DNA of 32,527 bases from Beijerinckia sp. L45 (GCF_009765775.1 NZ_LMUU01000165.1:21049-53575), one strand, 5' to 3'; counted from the stretch's first letter, positions 8,217 through 16,990 are shown. Numbers and translations are program-made. Notes: generated from the sequence alone by a model not told the origin.

Positions 8217-9290
8217 CTACGGTTCGGCCGCTGCCGCGACCTTGCGCATCAGGCTCGGCAGGGCTTCGCCCGCGAGCCCTTCCTCCAAAACCCAGCGGCA
8301 GCCATCGGGCGCCTGTGTCGTGGCCTTGACCGTCGCCAGAAACGGCGTCAGCACGAGTTCGAAATGGGTAAAGCCGTGCTCCACCGGCGCAAGCAGTCGC
8401 TGATAGGATGCCGCGAGCGGCCGGGCCGCCCCCTCGGGATCGCCGACAGCATCCCAGGCGCTGCCGGGAAATTCCGTCATCCCACCGAGCAGCCCCTTGG
8501 GCGGCCGCGTTCGGACGAGGACTTCGCCCGGCGCCCGTCTGACGTAGAAGACCGAGCCGTGACGCACCGGTCGCGCCGCCTTCACGACTTTGACCGGCAG
8601 AACGTCCTGGCGCCCGGTGATCCGCGCCACGCAGCCTTCGGCAAGCGGGCAGATCACGCAGGCCGGCTTGCGTGGGGTGCAGATGGTGGCGCCGAGGTCC
8701 ATCATCGCCTGCGCATAGTCGCCCGGCCGCGCATCCGGTGTCTGCGCATCGGCGAGACGCCGGATCTCCGGCTTGGCCAAAGGGATCGACGTCTCGATGC
8801 CATGGAGGCGGACGATGACGCGGTCGACGTTGCCGTCGATGACCACAGCCCGCTGGTCGAACGCGATGGCCGCGACGGCCGCCGCCGTGTAGGCGCCGAT
8901 GCCCGGCAGCGTCCGCAACGCGGCCTCGGTGCCGGGGAAGCGTCCGCCATGCTCCGCTACCACCACCTGGGCACAGGCGTGGAGATTGCGAGCGCGCGAA
9001 TAATAGCCGAGGCCGGCCCAGCGCGTCATCACTTCGTCGACCGGCGCCGCAGCAAGATTGCCGACCGCCGGCCAGGCGTCGAGAAAGCTCACGTAATAGG
9101 CCTTTACTGCCGCCACCGTCGTCTGCTGCAGCATCACCTCGGAAAGCCAGACAGCGTAGGGGTCAGCGCGCTGGCCCGGTAAAGCCCGCCACGGCAGCGC
9201 GCGGCGATGGCGATCGTACCAGGCCAGCAGGCGCTCCGCCGCGCGCGGCGTTTCCTTTGCGGCGGTCAGCTTGCTAGAGTTGCGCGTCAT
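8217..9290 (-). CDS. mutY: A/G-specific adenine DNA glycosylase
   Basis: 357 aa from ATG 9290, against 350 in E. coli. It removes adenine mispaired with 8-oxoguanine in the base-excision repair (GO) pathway. Visible: catalytic Glu51 in SEVMLQQTTV, the helix-hairpin-helix LPGIGAYTA (128-136), catalytic Asp156 in DGNVDRV, and the 4Fe-4S cluster ligands Cys204-X6-Cys211-X2-Cys214-X5-Cys220. The C-terminal NUDIX-like domain that reads 8-oxoG follows from about residue 240 (GLLGGMTEFPGSAW). The frame stays open upstream to 9812, but that part is antisense to the DUF721 gene and lacks MutY features, so the ATG at 9290 was chosen. Its start codon overlaps that of the divergent gene. Confidence 0.96.
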   Translation of the reverse strand: MTRNSSKLTAAKETPRAAERLLAWYDRHRRALPWRALPGQRADPYAVWLSEVMLQQTTVAAVKAYYVSFLDAWPAVGNLAAAPVDEVMTRWAGLGYYSRARNLHACAQVVVAEHGGRFPGTEAALRTLPGIGAYTAAAVAAIAFDQRAVVIDGNVDRVIVRLHGIETSIPLAKPEIRRLADAQTPDARPGDYAQAMMDLGATICTPRKPACVICPLAEGCVARITGRQDVLPVKVVKAARPVRHGSVFYVRRAPGEVLVRTRPPKGLLGGMTEFPGSAWDAVGDPEGAARPLAASYQRLLAPVEHGFTHFELVLTPFLATVKATTQAPDGCRWVLEEGLAGEALPSLMRKVAAAAEP

Positions 9291-9825
9291 GAAAAGACCG
9301 TCCCGTAAACGCAGCTGGTCACAACCGCTCGCCGATCTCGTCGGCGCGGCGATCCACCCTGTGCTTGCCCGCCAGGGTTTTGGCCAATCCGATGTGATTC
9401 TCAACTGGGACGACATAGTCGGCGAACGGCTTGCCGCCAACTCGCAGCCGATCAAGCTGCAATGGCCGCCGCGGCCGCCCGGCCGCCATCCCGACGCGCC
9501 ACCCCAGTCGGCCACCCTGCAGATCCGCGTCGAAAGCGGTTTTGCCCTGGAACTGCAGCATATGGCGGATGTGCTGATCGACCGCATCAACGCGCACCTC
9601 GGCTGGCGCTGCGTCGGGCGTCTCGCGTTCAAGCAAGGCCCGATCGACCGATTGGCGCGCATCAAATCGCCGCGAGGCACGGTGACGGAAGCGCAGATGG
9701 CGGCTGCCGCCCCGCTTACCGTGGGCGTGGCCGACGACGCGTTGCGCGCGGCGCTGACACGGCTTGGCGCCCATGTTCTCAGCCGAGACGTCGCCAGCCG
9801 CGAATCCGCCACGGATCAGCCTTAA
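9289..9825 (+). CDS. DUF721 / DciA-like protein
   Basis: 178 aa from ATG 9289 (an upstream TTG at 9271 would add six residues). The N-terminal half carries the DUF721 pattern: LADLVGAAIHPVLARQGFGQSD, then W-D-D-I-V-G-E-R-L-A, then a beta segment ATLQIRVESGFALELQH ending in IDRINAHLGW. Family knowledge: DciA recruits the DnaB replicative helicase in bacteria without DnaC. The C-terminal part is variable. Position between mutY and the dsbA-like gene and smc is usual in this order. The SD is poor, and the promoter must lie within mutY coding sequence. Confidence 0.8.
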   Translation: MKRPSRKRSWSQPLADLVGAAIHPVLARQGFGQSDVILNWDDIVGERLAANSQPIKLQWPPRPPGRHPDAPPQSATLQIRVESGFALELQHMADVLIDRINAHLGWRCVGRLAFKQGPIDRLARIKSPRGTVTEAQMAAAAPLTVGVADDALRAALTRLGAHVLSRDVASRESATDQP

Positions 9826-9918
9826 CGCCTGCCGACGCGACCTTGCCCGGTTCTTCCAAACGGCTATGGTGCGCGCGTTTTCCGTCGCTTTTTCAATCCC
9901 TCGACGCCGGATGGTCTT

Positions 9919-10590
9919 ATGGTCACGCTACGCAACGTCCTTCCTTTCTCCGGCAGCCGCCGCATGCTTGCCAAAGGCGTCGCCGCCATCGCGCTGAGCG
10001 TGTCGCTCGTGGGCGGTTCGGCTCAGGCCCAGAACGCCAAAGTTCCCGTTGAAGAGTTGATGGCCGCCCAAGCGCTGCCCGACATCGTCCAGGGCAAGGC
10101 CGATGCTCCCGTGACCATTGTCGAATATGCCTCGATGACCTGCACGCACTGCGCCGCGTTCCACACCGGAACCTATCCGACGCTGGTCAGCAAATACGTC
10201 GACACCGGCAAGGTGAAGTTCATCCTCCGCGAATTTCCGCTCGATCCGCTCGCCACTGCCGGCTTCATGCTTGCGCGCTGCTCGGGCCCGGACAAGCGCT
10301 CGGCGGTGGTCGACCTGCTGTTCACCCAGCAGAAGAATTGGGCCTTCGTCGACAAACCACTCGAAGCGCTTTCCGACATTCTCAAACAGACCGGCATGAG
10401 CAAAGACAGTTTCGAGACCTGCCTCAAGGATCAGAAACTTTACGATCAGGTGAACCAGGTGCGCGACGCCGGCTCGCAGAAATTCGGCGTCAGCGCGACT
10501 CCGACCTTCTACTTCAACGGCACCAAGGTCAGCGGCGAGCTCACGCCCGACGGCCTGGCGAAGATTTTGGATCCTCTTCTCAAGGGTTGA
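9919..10590 (+). CDS. DsbA-family periplasmic thiol:disulfide oxidoreductase
   Basis: 223 aa. An N-terminal signal (Arg-Arg, then hydrophobic VAAIALSVSLVGG, cleavage after AQA near residue 37) sends it to the periplasm. The thioredoxin-fold active site is CTHC at 75-78, and the cis-proline is in SATPTFYFNG. Two further Cys (CSGPDK, ETCLKD) lie in the inserted helical domain. The domain is of the DsbA/DsbG-like single-protein type (pfam 'Thioredoxin_4') common in alphaproteobacteria. It should oxidise or isomerise cysteines in secreted proteins. A second in-frame ATG at 9964 would give a shorter, more typical signal peptide. Next gene smc is 121 bp away. Confidence 0.88.
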   Translation: MVTLRNVLPFSGSRRMLAKGVAAIALSVSLVGGSAQAQNAKVPVEELMAAQALPDIVQGKADAPVTIVEYASMTCTHCAAFHTGTYPTLVSKYVDTGKVKFILREFPLDPLATAGFMLARCSGPDKRSAVVDLLFTQQKNWAFVDKPLEALSDILKQTGMSKDSFETCLKDQKLYDQVNQVRDAGSQKFGVSATPTFYFNGTKVSGELTPDGLAKILDPLLKG

Positions 10591-10711
10591 AGTCTCCTTG
10601 TCGCGCGCGGCGAAAGCGGCGGCTCCGACCTCGATTCGCACAGGAAAATAGGCCCGCGCCCTTGCACCGACGTGGCTTTCGCGCAGGGTGCGGGGTCACG
10701 GGGGCTGCGGC

Positions 10712-13700
10712 ATGCATCTCAGCAAGCTCCGTCTCGTCGGCTTCAAAAGCTTCGTCGAGACGACGGAATTTTTGATCCAGCCGGGCTTGACCGGCGTCAT
10801 CGGACCTAACGGGTGCGGCAAGTCGAACCTTGTCGAAGCGCTCCGCTGGGTGATGGGCGAAAACTCGTACAAAAGCATGCGCGCGTCCGGCATGGACGAC
10901 GTGATCTTTTCCGGGGGCGGCGACCGGCCGGCCCGCAACATGGCCGAAGTCGGCCTCGTGCTCGACAACGCCATGCGCACCGCGCCGGCTCAGTTCAACG
11001 ACGCCGACATCATCGAAGTGACCCGCCGTATCGAGCGCGAACAGGGTTCGACCTATCGCATCAACGGCCGCGAGTGCCGCGCCCGTGACGTACAAATCCT
11101 GTTCGCCGACGCCTCCACCGGTGCCAGGTCGCCGGCCCTCGTCCGCCAAGGCCAGATCAGCGAAATCATCGCCGCCAAGCCGCAGGCGCGCCGCCGGATC
11201 CTTGAGGAAGCTGCCGGCGTCGCCGGTCTCCACACCCGCCGCCATGAGGCCGAGCTGCGGCTGAAGGGGGCCGAGGACAACCTCACCCGCATCGACGACG
11301 TCCTCGGCCAGATCACCGCACAAGGCGACGGCCTGCGCCGGCAGGCCCGCCAGGCCGAGCGCTATCGTGCGCTGCAGTCCGACATCCGCCGACTGAATGC
11401 GCTCTCCATTCTCATCGACTACGACGCGGCGATGCTGGAGGTGACCGAGGCGCGCACCAAATTCGACGTCGACACCGCCCGCGTGGTCGAAGCGACGCGG
11501 CAGCAGGCCGAGGCGGCGCGCCACCAGGCTATCGCCGCGCATGGTCTGCCGGCGTTGCGCGACAGCGAGACCGAGGCCGGGACCGCCCTGCAGCGCCTGA
11601 TCGTGGCGCGGGAAACCCTCGATGGCGAGGAGCGCCGCGCCAAGGGCCGGCTGACCGAGATCGAGCGGCGCATTTCCGAGATGACCGGCGATCTTGCCCG
11701 TGATCGCGCCGCGCTGGAGGATGCCGCCAGCGTGCTGGCTCGGCTCGATGCCGAGGAGGCGGACATGGCGTCGGGCGCTTCCGATGATGACGGCGAGCGC
11801 GATCTCCGCGAGGCCATCGCGGAAGCCGAGATGCTGCGCGGCGAGGCCGAGGCCGAACTGGCCGAAGCCCAGACCGAGCGTGCCGATGCCGAGGCCCGCC
11901 GCACCTCGCTCGGCGAGCGGCTGCGCGACGAAGGCACCCGCATGGCGCGGCTTGACCGCGAGTTGATGGCCGCCCGGGCGTCGCGGGAAGCGCTACAGGC
12001 GAGCCTGGAAGAAGCCGACGGACTCGAAGCCTCCGCCGAGCAGCTGGAGATTGCGGCCGAGACGGCGGAAATCGCGGAAACCGAGGCGCAGGACGCCGAG
12101 CAGGCCCATGCCGCCGCGCGCGACGCCGAGCTCGCGGCGCGGACGCCGCTCGCCGAGGCCGACCGCGCGGCGCAGCGGCTCGAAACCGAAGTCCGCACGC
12201 TGACGAAGCTGCTCGATTCCGGTTCGGGATCGAAATGGCCGGCCGTCACCGACTCGATCGACGTGTCCAAGGGCTACGAGGCGGCGCTCGGCGCGGCCCT
12301 GGGCGACGACCTCGATGCCTCGATCGACCCCGCCGCACCGGCCCACTGGGCCGAGGTCGCAGCAGACGGCGACGGTCTGTTGCCAGGCGACGCCGAACCG
12401 CTCTCCGGCTTCGTCCAGGCGCCGCCCGCGCTGCGGCGCGCGCTGGCGCAGATCGGCATCGTCGCCCGCTCCGATGGGCCGGCGCTACGTCTACGCCTGA
12501 AGCTAGGCCAGCGGCTCGTCTCGCGCGAAGGCGACATCTGGCGCTGGGACGGCTTTACCCAGGCGGCTGAGGCGCCGACGCCGGCCGCGCGGCGCCTCGT
12601 CGAGCGCAACCGCTTAACCGACCTGCGGATGGATGCCGAGTTCGCCCGCGAGCAGGCCGAGACGCTGCGCGATGCCGCCGACGCCGCACAGACCGCTCTC
12701 CGCGACGCCGCAACGCGCGAAAGCGCGGCGCGCACCACACAGCAGACCGCCCGCCGGGCGCTGGATGCCGCGCGAAGCCAGTATGCCACCGCCGAGCGCC
12801 GCCGCAGCGAAAGCAGCGCCCGCCTTGCGACGCTCGAAGCCGCCGAGGCCAATACCCTTGCGGCACGCGACGAGGCGGCGGAAAAGCACGCGGAATTCGA
12901 GATCGCTCTCGAAGCGCTGGATCCCACCCACGATCTCGCTGAAAAACTCGAAGCCGCGCGGCTTCGCGTGGCGGGCCATCGCGCCACCGAGACCGAAGCA
13001 CGGTCCTCGCTACAGGCGCTGGCCAAGGAGCGCGAGACGCGTGATCGCCGCATGTCAGCCATCGCCGCCGAACGGCGCTCCTGGCAGGCGCGGCTGGAGC
13101 AGGCCGACAGCCACCGTGACGACATCGAGGCACGGCTCGAAGCGGCCACCGGCGAACGCGACGAACTGGCCAATGCCCCGGATCGCTTCGTCCTCGCCCG
13201 CCGCAATATTTTGAGTGATCTAGAAGCCGCCGAAGCCGCCTTGCGCGCCGCATCCGATGCCCGCCAAGCGGGCGAAGCCGCGCTTGCCGAATCGGACCGC
13301 GCGGCCCGGGCGGCGCTGGAGGCGATGAGCACGGCCCGCGAAGACAAGGCGCGCAGCGAAACGCGCGGCGAGGTCGCCGGCGTACGCCTCGAAACCGTGA
13401 TCAAGACGGCAGCCACCGACCTCGAATGCGAGCCCGCCGGCCTCCCCGCGCTTGCTGGCGTCAAATCGGACGAGGAGCGCCCGGCCGCCGCGACCATAGC
13501 GGCAAAACTCGAATCGCTACGCGCCGACCGCGAGCGGCTCGGTGCGGTCAACCTGCGCGCCGACGAGGAGCTGGCGGCGATCGAGGAGCAGCGCAGCGCC
13601 CTCGACAAGGAGAAGGACGATCTGACCGAGGCGATCCGGCGTCTGCGTCAGGCCATCGGCAGCCTCAACAAGGAGGGCCGCGAGCGCCTGCTTGGCGCCT

Positions 13701-14164
13701 TCGAGGCGGTGAACACCCATTTCAAGGACTTGTTCACCACCCTGTTCGGCGGCGGCACCGCGGAGCTGCAGCTCGTCGAATCCGACGATCCGCTCGAAGC
13801 CGGCCTGGAAATTCTCGCCCGGCCGCCGGGGAAGAAACCGCAGGTGATGACCCTGCTCTCCGGCGGCGAGCAGGCGCTGACGGCCATGTCGCTGATTTTT
13901 GCCGTGTTCCTCACCAACCCGTCGCCGATCTGCGTGCTAGACGAGGTCGACGCGCCGCTCGACGACGCCAACGTCGAGCGCTTCTGCGACCTCCTCGACG
14001 AGATGCGGACCAAAACGGACACACGCTTTGTCACCATCACCCACAACCCGATCACCATGGCGCGGATGGACCGGCTATTCGGGGTGACACAGGCCGAGCG
14101 CGGCGTGTCGCAGCTGGTGTCGGTGAATTTGGCGGAGGCGGAGCAGCTGTTGGAAGCGGTGTGA
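10712..14164 (+). CDS. smc: Chromosome segregation ATPase SMC
   Basis: 1150 aa from ATG 10712 (MHLSKLRLVGFKSF, the standard N-terminus, with GGGGG before it); a GTG at 10688 would add eight residues. N-terminal head: Walker A GPNGCGKSN (31-39), then an R-loop/Q-loop region with ADASTGARSPALVRQGQI. Two long Ala/Glu/Arg coiled coils flank a hinge at roughly residues 509-630. C-terminal head: signature LLSGGEQALTAMSL near 1047-1060 and Walker B ICVLDEVDAPLDDANV near 1073-1088. Works with ScpA/ScpB to compact and arm-align the chromosome. Length is close to other alphaproteobacterial SMCs. The hinge lacks the well-known glycine-rich stretches of firmicute SMCs, as reported for alphaproteobacteria. 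Confidence 0.96.
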   Translation: MHLSKLRLVGFKSFVETTEFLIQPGLTGVIGPNGCGKSNLVEALRWVMGENSYKSMRASGMDDVIFSGGGDRPARNMAEVGLVLDNAMRTAPAQFNDADIIEVTRRIEREQGSTYRINGRECRARDVQILFADASTGARSPALVRQGQISEIIAAKPQARRRILEEAAGVAGLHTRRHEAELRLKGAEDNLTRIDDVLGQITAQGDGLRRQARQAERYRALQSDIRRLNALSILIDYDAAMLEVTEARTKFDVDTARVVEATRQQAEAARHQAIAAHGLPALRDSETEAGTALQRLIVARETLDGEERRAKGRLTEIERRISEMTGDLARDRAALEDAASVLARLDAEEADMASGASDDDGERDLREAIAEAEMLRGEAEAELAEAQTERADAEARRTSLGERLRDEGTRMARLDRELMAARASREALQASLEEADGLEASAEQLEIAAETAEIAETEAQDAEQAHAAARDAELAARTPLAEADRAAQRLETEVRTLTKLLDSGSGSKWPAVTDSIDVSKGYEAALGAALGDDLDASIDPAAPAHWAEVAADGDGLLPGDAEPLSGFVQAPPALRRALAQIGIVARSDGPALRLRLKLGQRLVSREGDIWRWDGFTQAAEAPTPAARRLVERNRLTDLRMDAEFAREQAETLRDAADAAQTALRDAATRESAARTTQQTARRALDAARSQYATAERRRSESSARLATLEAAEANTLAARDEAAEKHAEFEIALEALDPTHDLAEKLEAARLRVAGHRATETEARSSLQALAKERETRDRRMSAIAAERRSWQARLEQADSHRDDIEARLEAATGERDELANAPDRFVLARRNILSDLEAAEAALRAASDARQAGEAALAESDRAARAALEAMSTAREDKARSETRGEVAGVRLETVIKTAATDLECEPAGLPALAGVKSDEERPAAATIAAKLESLRADRERLGAVNLRADEELAAIEEQRSALDKEKDDLTEAIRRLRQAIGSLNKEGRERLLGAFEAVNTHFKDLFTTLFGGGTAELQLVESDDPLEAGLEILARPPGKKPQVMTLLSGGEQALTAMSLIFAVFLTNPSPICVLDEVDAPLDDANVERFCDLLDEMRTKTDTRFVTITHNPITMARMDRLFGVTQAERGVSQLVSVNLAEAEQLLEAV

Positions 14165-14231
14165 TAACACCGCGCGGTTCGGTAACAAGTTTGTAGCTTT
14201 ACGATCAACACGACAGCGAATTCACGCGAAC

Positions 14232-14323
14232 CTCGATTTCAGCATTTGCACAGATGCGTGAGCATTATAAGTCCGATTTACTTACTGTAAGCCCCTAGCT
14301 AAATACTTCCCGCCGAAATCGAG
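14232..14323. repeat. 9-bp inverted repeat at the left edge of the foreign-looking insert
   Basis: CTCGATTTC (14232-14240) and GAAATCGAG (14315-14323) are exact reverse complements 74 bp apart, in the AT-rich stretch just after smc. They could be remnants of a mobile unit, an operator pair, or chance. Confidence 0.35.
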
Positions 14324-14361
14324 TGATGCTATATTTTAGTGCCCAAATTCGGGAGCGTCGC

Positions 14362-15013
14362 ATGAAAGAAGTTGGTGGCCGATTTTTCCTAAGGATGAAT
14401 GATCGTCCTATTAGCTTTTCTGATGGTTGTCTCGTAATCGACGGCGAAGAGGTGATCCAGAGGGTAGGCATCCACTATGTAGTGCATTCGCATAATAAAG
14501 CTCAGTTTTGTGGGCGGCCGGATGTTGAAAACGAAAACGCATTGGCGGCAAGAGACCGGTTGGCCAAGGTTGCAGGACTTCTAAACGAGGGAAAGCAACT
14601 CCAGGCGATCTTTTTGGCCAGTTCGATCAACTGGCTCTCACACAACCGAGTTTCGGATACGAGGAAAGCCAATTTCAACCCAGCCGAGCCGAGACAGTCG
14701 GGCAAATGGTCCCGAGAACGCGATCCCGGACGGCGCATCACTCTCGAATGGTAGCGTCTTGCCCTATTTCATCGAAGTGAAAACCGGCAACGATCCTGAA
14801 TTCACACCGAATCAAAACAAGGTCTATCCTCTGATATGCATTGGAGGACACGCGACGTCGTTCGACCCGCGGATCAATCAACTAGGACTAATCCCAGGCG
14901 TACCGTTCCCACCGATGAAGATACTCCTTGTTCATACCTATGGTCCGGGACTTCCCATAACCCTCATTGATTACTGCGTATCCAATGGATTGGGGCCGTC
15001 CAATGCTCATTGA
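14362..15013 (+). pseudogene. Frameshifted nuclease-toxin-like ORF (PD-(D/E)XK-type C-terminus)
   Basis: Two pieces in neighbouring frames. The first starts at ATG 14362 with GGGAG six bases before it and runs to a TAG at 14752-14754; its last good text is FNPAEPRQSGKWS, a motif often seen at the linker of phage-head and Rhs-type proteins. The second frame is open from before 14703 and carries ENAIPDGASL, then YFIEVKTGNDPEFTPNQNKV, then GGHATSF and a Pro-rich strand to the stop at 15011-15013. E-V-K with a following T-P-N-Q is the active-site layout of restriction-like toxin nucleases. Treating one C of the CCC at 14711-14713 as extra joins the frames as KWS-ENAIPDG. So this is a decayed toxin, a programmed +1 frameshift or a sequencing error. 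Base composition is more AT-rich than neighbours, suggesting transfer. No secretion or Rhs/filamentous N-terminal domain is present. The nuclease assignment is by motif only. Confidence 0.55.
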
Positions 15014-15581
15014 CGCTACAACCGCAAAGGCTCTCATGTCCGTCATCATGATCAGCACGCAGGGTGCTGACATTTTAACTCCACAGCTTCCGCTTGAAGC
15101 ATTCGACCGAGGCGACGCATGGCTGGTCACGGGAACCCCATATACCGACACGCGCAGGGGCTTGCAGTATTGTATGTGCCACATCTTCATCCGCAAGAAT
15201 TCCGCTGAGGTGACGGGAATTGGCTGTGATGGGCGACAGATTTTGACGGAACAGGAAAAAGCCTACTGGTCAGGATTCATGACGAAGGCCGATTACGCTA
15301 GGGTTTTCGGTCCCCGGACTCGGTTCGAACCGGACGGCATTATGGATATCTATTATGCTGCCTATGGCGGCCTCATAAACAAGCCCGCAGATGCAGTCGA
15401 ATACGCCCACGTGCTGATGCAAACGAAGCCGGCTCTCGCGACGATCCCGGTCACCGCCTTACAAGCAAAAGAGGACGCCAACGTCTGGCATGTCGCAGCA
15501 CGGATGCCAGGACAGTCCGACAGCGTCGAGGTTGTCAGCTTTTCCCGCAGAACCGGCAAGCTGCTTTCGGGTGCTCTGTAG
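15003..15581 (+). CDS. Probable immunity-type protein with two internal repeats
   Basis: 192 aa from ATG 15003, which overlaps the end of the toxin-like frame by 11 bp; GGGG lies seven bases upstream. In-frame TTG 14967 and ATG 14985 are alternatives. The protein is soluble with no signal. Its halves align without gaps at an offset of 122 residues: Leu2/124, Ile3/125, Thr19/141, Ala22/144, Pro27/149, Leu31/153, Ala33/155, Trp40/162, Val42/164, and both then reach an F-x-R strand. The pattern 'helix, then D-x-x-W-x-V, then V-x-x-F-x-R-x-x-G' resembles NTF2-fold immunity proteins, and the place right behind a nuclease-toxin-like ORF fits. Function is inferred from context and fold pattern; intactness contrasts with the broken neighbour. 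Confidence 0.6.
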   Translation: MLIDATTAKALMSVIMISTQGADILTPQLPLEAFDRGDAWLVTGTPYTDTRRGLQYCMCHIFIRKNSAEVTGIGCDGRQILTEQEKAYWSGFMTKADYARVFGPRTRFEPDGIMDIYYAAYGGLINKPADAVEYAHVLMQTKPALATIPVTALQAKEDANVWHVAARMPGQSDSVEVVSFSRRTGKLLSGAL

Positions 15582-15710
15582 CGCTGATCATCTCGTAGAA
15601 AACAATGATCGACGGCGTCACCTTACCAGAGATCGCCAACGCTCACTCTCAATACGCTAAGGCATTGACATCGCGATACTTTATCCGAAACGCACCTTTA
15701 TGGCCAAACC

Positions 15711-15739
15711 TTGACACTCGCGCTCCCCGTCTTTACAAG
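15711..15739 (+). promoter_or_regulatory. Sigma-70-type promoter for the F0 operon
   Basis: TTGACA (15711-15716), a 17-bp spacer and TACAAG (15734-15739). The -35 is perfect and the -10 matches four of six. Transcription would start near 15746, leaving a leader of about 50 nt before atpI. It lies downstream of the foreign-looking insert, so atp expression need not depend on read-through from smc. Confidence 0.6.
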
Positions 15740-15796
15740 CCGGCGCAGTCAGGGGACGTAGAAGCCCTCGCCTTAAGCGCGCCACGGGAGAGCGAT

Positions 15797-16132
15797 TTGG
15801 CGGAACAACCCAACCAGGACGATGATGCCGCGCTGCATGCGCGTCTGGCTCGTCTGTCGACCTCGCTCGATGCGCAGGACCAGGCGTCCAGCGACAAGGC
15901 GAAGACCGATCTCGGCAACAACACGCTCGGTGGCGCGATGAGCCTCGGCTTTCGCGTGCTGACCGAATTCGTCGCCGGCATCGTCGTCGGCGCATTGATC
16001 GGCTGGCAACTGGATGTTTGGCTGAAAACATCGCCGATTTTGTTGATCGTCTTCTTGACTCTCGGCACCGCGGCGGGGTTTTGGAACGTCTATCGTATCG
16101 CGGTAAAGCCGACCGGGCGAGGCCCGCTCTAA
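15797..16132 (+). CDS. atpI: ATP synthase protein I (AtpI family)
   Basis: 111 aa from TTG 15797, with GGGAG at 15786-15790 six bases before it. The frame is open further upstream to 15605, but that part looks like non-coding insert, and AtpI proteins of this group start just before an acidic segment such as EQPNQDDDAALHARLARL. After a polar, coiled N-terminus come GGAMSLGFRVLTEFVAGIVVGALIGWQLD and ILLIVFLTLGTAAGFWNVYR, two membrane helices. AtpI assists c-ring assembly and Mg uptake in the inner membrane. First gene of the F0 cluster; atpB follows after 47 bp. Confidence 0.88.
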   Translation: MAEQPNQDDDAALHARLARLSTSLDAQDQASSDKAKTDLGNNTLGGAMSLGFRVLTEFVAGIVVGALIGWQLDVWLKTSPILLIVFLTLGTAAGFWNVYRIAVKPTGRGPL

Positions 16133-16179
16133 TTCGACTTCAACGACGGCGCTCGCGCCTCTGATCTAGGGACATCGAC

Positions 16180-16938
16180 GTGGCGGCAGAACAGGGCATC
16201 GACCCGATCCATCAGTTCCGGATCGAACCGATCATTCCGATCCACATCGGCGGCTTGGACCTTTCGTTCACCAATTCCTCGCTGTTCATGGTCATCGTTC
16301 TCGGCTTGGCCTGCGCCCTTATGATTCTCGGCACCAGCGGCAATGCCCTGGTGCCAGGAAAAATCCAGTCGGCCGCCGAGATGAGCTACGAGTTCGTCGG
16401 CAACATGATCAAGCAGACGGCCGGCACGGAGGGCATGCGCTTCTTCCCCTTCGTCTTCGCGCTTTTCATGTTCGTAATCTTCTCGAACATCGTCGGCCTT
16501 GTCCCCTACTCCTTCGCCGTCACCAGCCAGATCGTCGTGACTTTCGCCCTGGCTATTCTGGTGATTGCCGTCGTCATCATCTACGGCGTGATGCGCCACG
16601 GCACGCACTTCCTGAAACTGTTCGTACCGTCGGGCGTCAGCCCGCTGCTGTTGCCGTTCATCGTGCTGATCGAGGTGATCTCCTTCGTGGCCCGGCCGAT
16701 CAGCCTCTCTGTTCGTCTGTTCGCCAACATGCTGGCGGGCCACATCACCCTCAAAGTCTTCGGCGCCTTCGTCGCCTCGCTCCTCGGCGCCGGCGCGTTC
16801 GCCGTGATCGCGCCCCTGCCTCTCGCCATGACCGTCATCCTCACCGGCTTCGAACTGCTCGTCGCCGTGCTGCAGGCCTATGTCTTTGCGATCCTCACTT
16901 GCGTCTATCTCAACGACGCAATTCATCCGGGCCACTGA
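16180..16938 (+). CDS. atpB: F-type ATP synthase subunit a
   Basis: 252 aa, GTG start with AGGGA at 16168-16172. Polytopic inner-membrane protein that forms the proton half-channels against the c-ring. The essential Arg is Arg179 in [15 protein letters not shown], the universal signature. Other helices: [18 protein letters not shown] (about 33-50), [38 protein letters not shown] and a C-terminal pair with [20 protein letters not shown], the latter holding the conserved Gln of the channel. Lies in atpI-B-E-F'-F order, the standard alphaproteobacterial F0 operon; F1 genes are elsewhere. Confidence 0.97.
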   Translation: MAAEQGIDPIHQFRIEPIIPIHIGGLDLSFTNSSLFMVIVLGLACALMILGTSGNALVPGKIQSAAEMSYEFVGNMIKQTAGTEGMRFFPFVFALFMFVIFSNIVGLVPYSFAVTSQIVVTFALAILVIAVVIIYGVMRHGTHFLKLFVPSGVSPLLLPFIVLIEVISFVARPISLSVRLFANMLAGHITLKVFGAFVASLLGAGAFAVIAPLPLAMTVILTGFELLVAVLQAYVFAILTCVYLNDAIHPGH

Positions 16939-16953
16939 ATAAATATCAACAAC

Positions 16954-16970
16954 AGATCGGTGCCCGATCT
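16954..16970 (+). promoter_or_regulatory. Hairpin upstream of atpE
   Basis: AGATCGG-TGC-CCGATCT is a perfect 7-bp stem with a 3-base loop, followed by TTAAA, between the atpB stop and the atpE SD (CGGAG near 16979). It could be an RNA-processing or stability element that sets the 5' end of an atpE-rich transcript. Confidence 0.5.
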
Positions 16971-16990
16971 TTAAAACTCGGAGTTTTCTT

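Noticed and set aside
9291-9812. N-terminal extension of mutY to 531 residues
   Set aside because: It runs antisense through the DUF721 gene, has low-complexity Ser/Arg text, and MutY length and motifs fit the ATG at 9290.
11419-13608. Ser/Ala/Arg-rich minus-strand frames across smc
   Set aside because: Shadows of the coiled-coil codon bias on the opposite strand.
14165-15600. Prophage or integrative element
   Set aside because: No integrase, attachment-site duplication, tRNA or structural phage gene; only the linker-like FNPAEPR motif hints at a phage/Rhs source.
15605-15796. 64-residue N-terminal extension of AtpI
   Set aside because: The upstream part has insert-like composition and contains the proposed promoter; the TTG at 15797 has a good SD and gives normal AtpI length.
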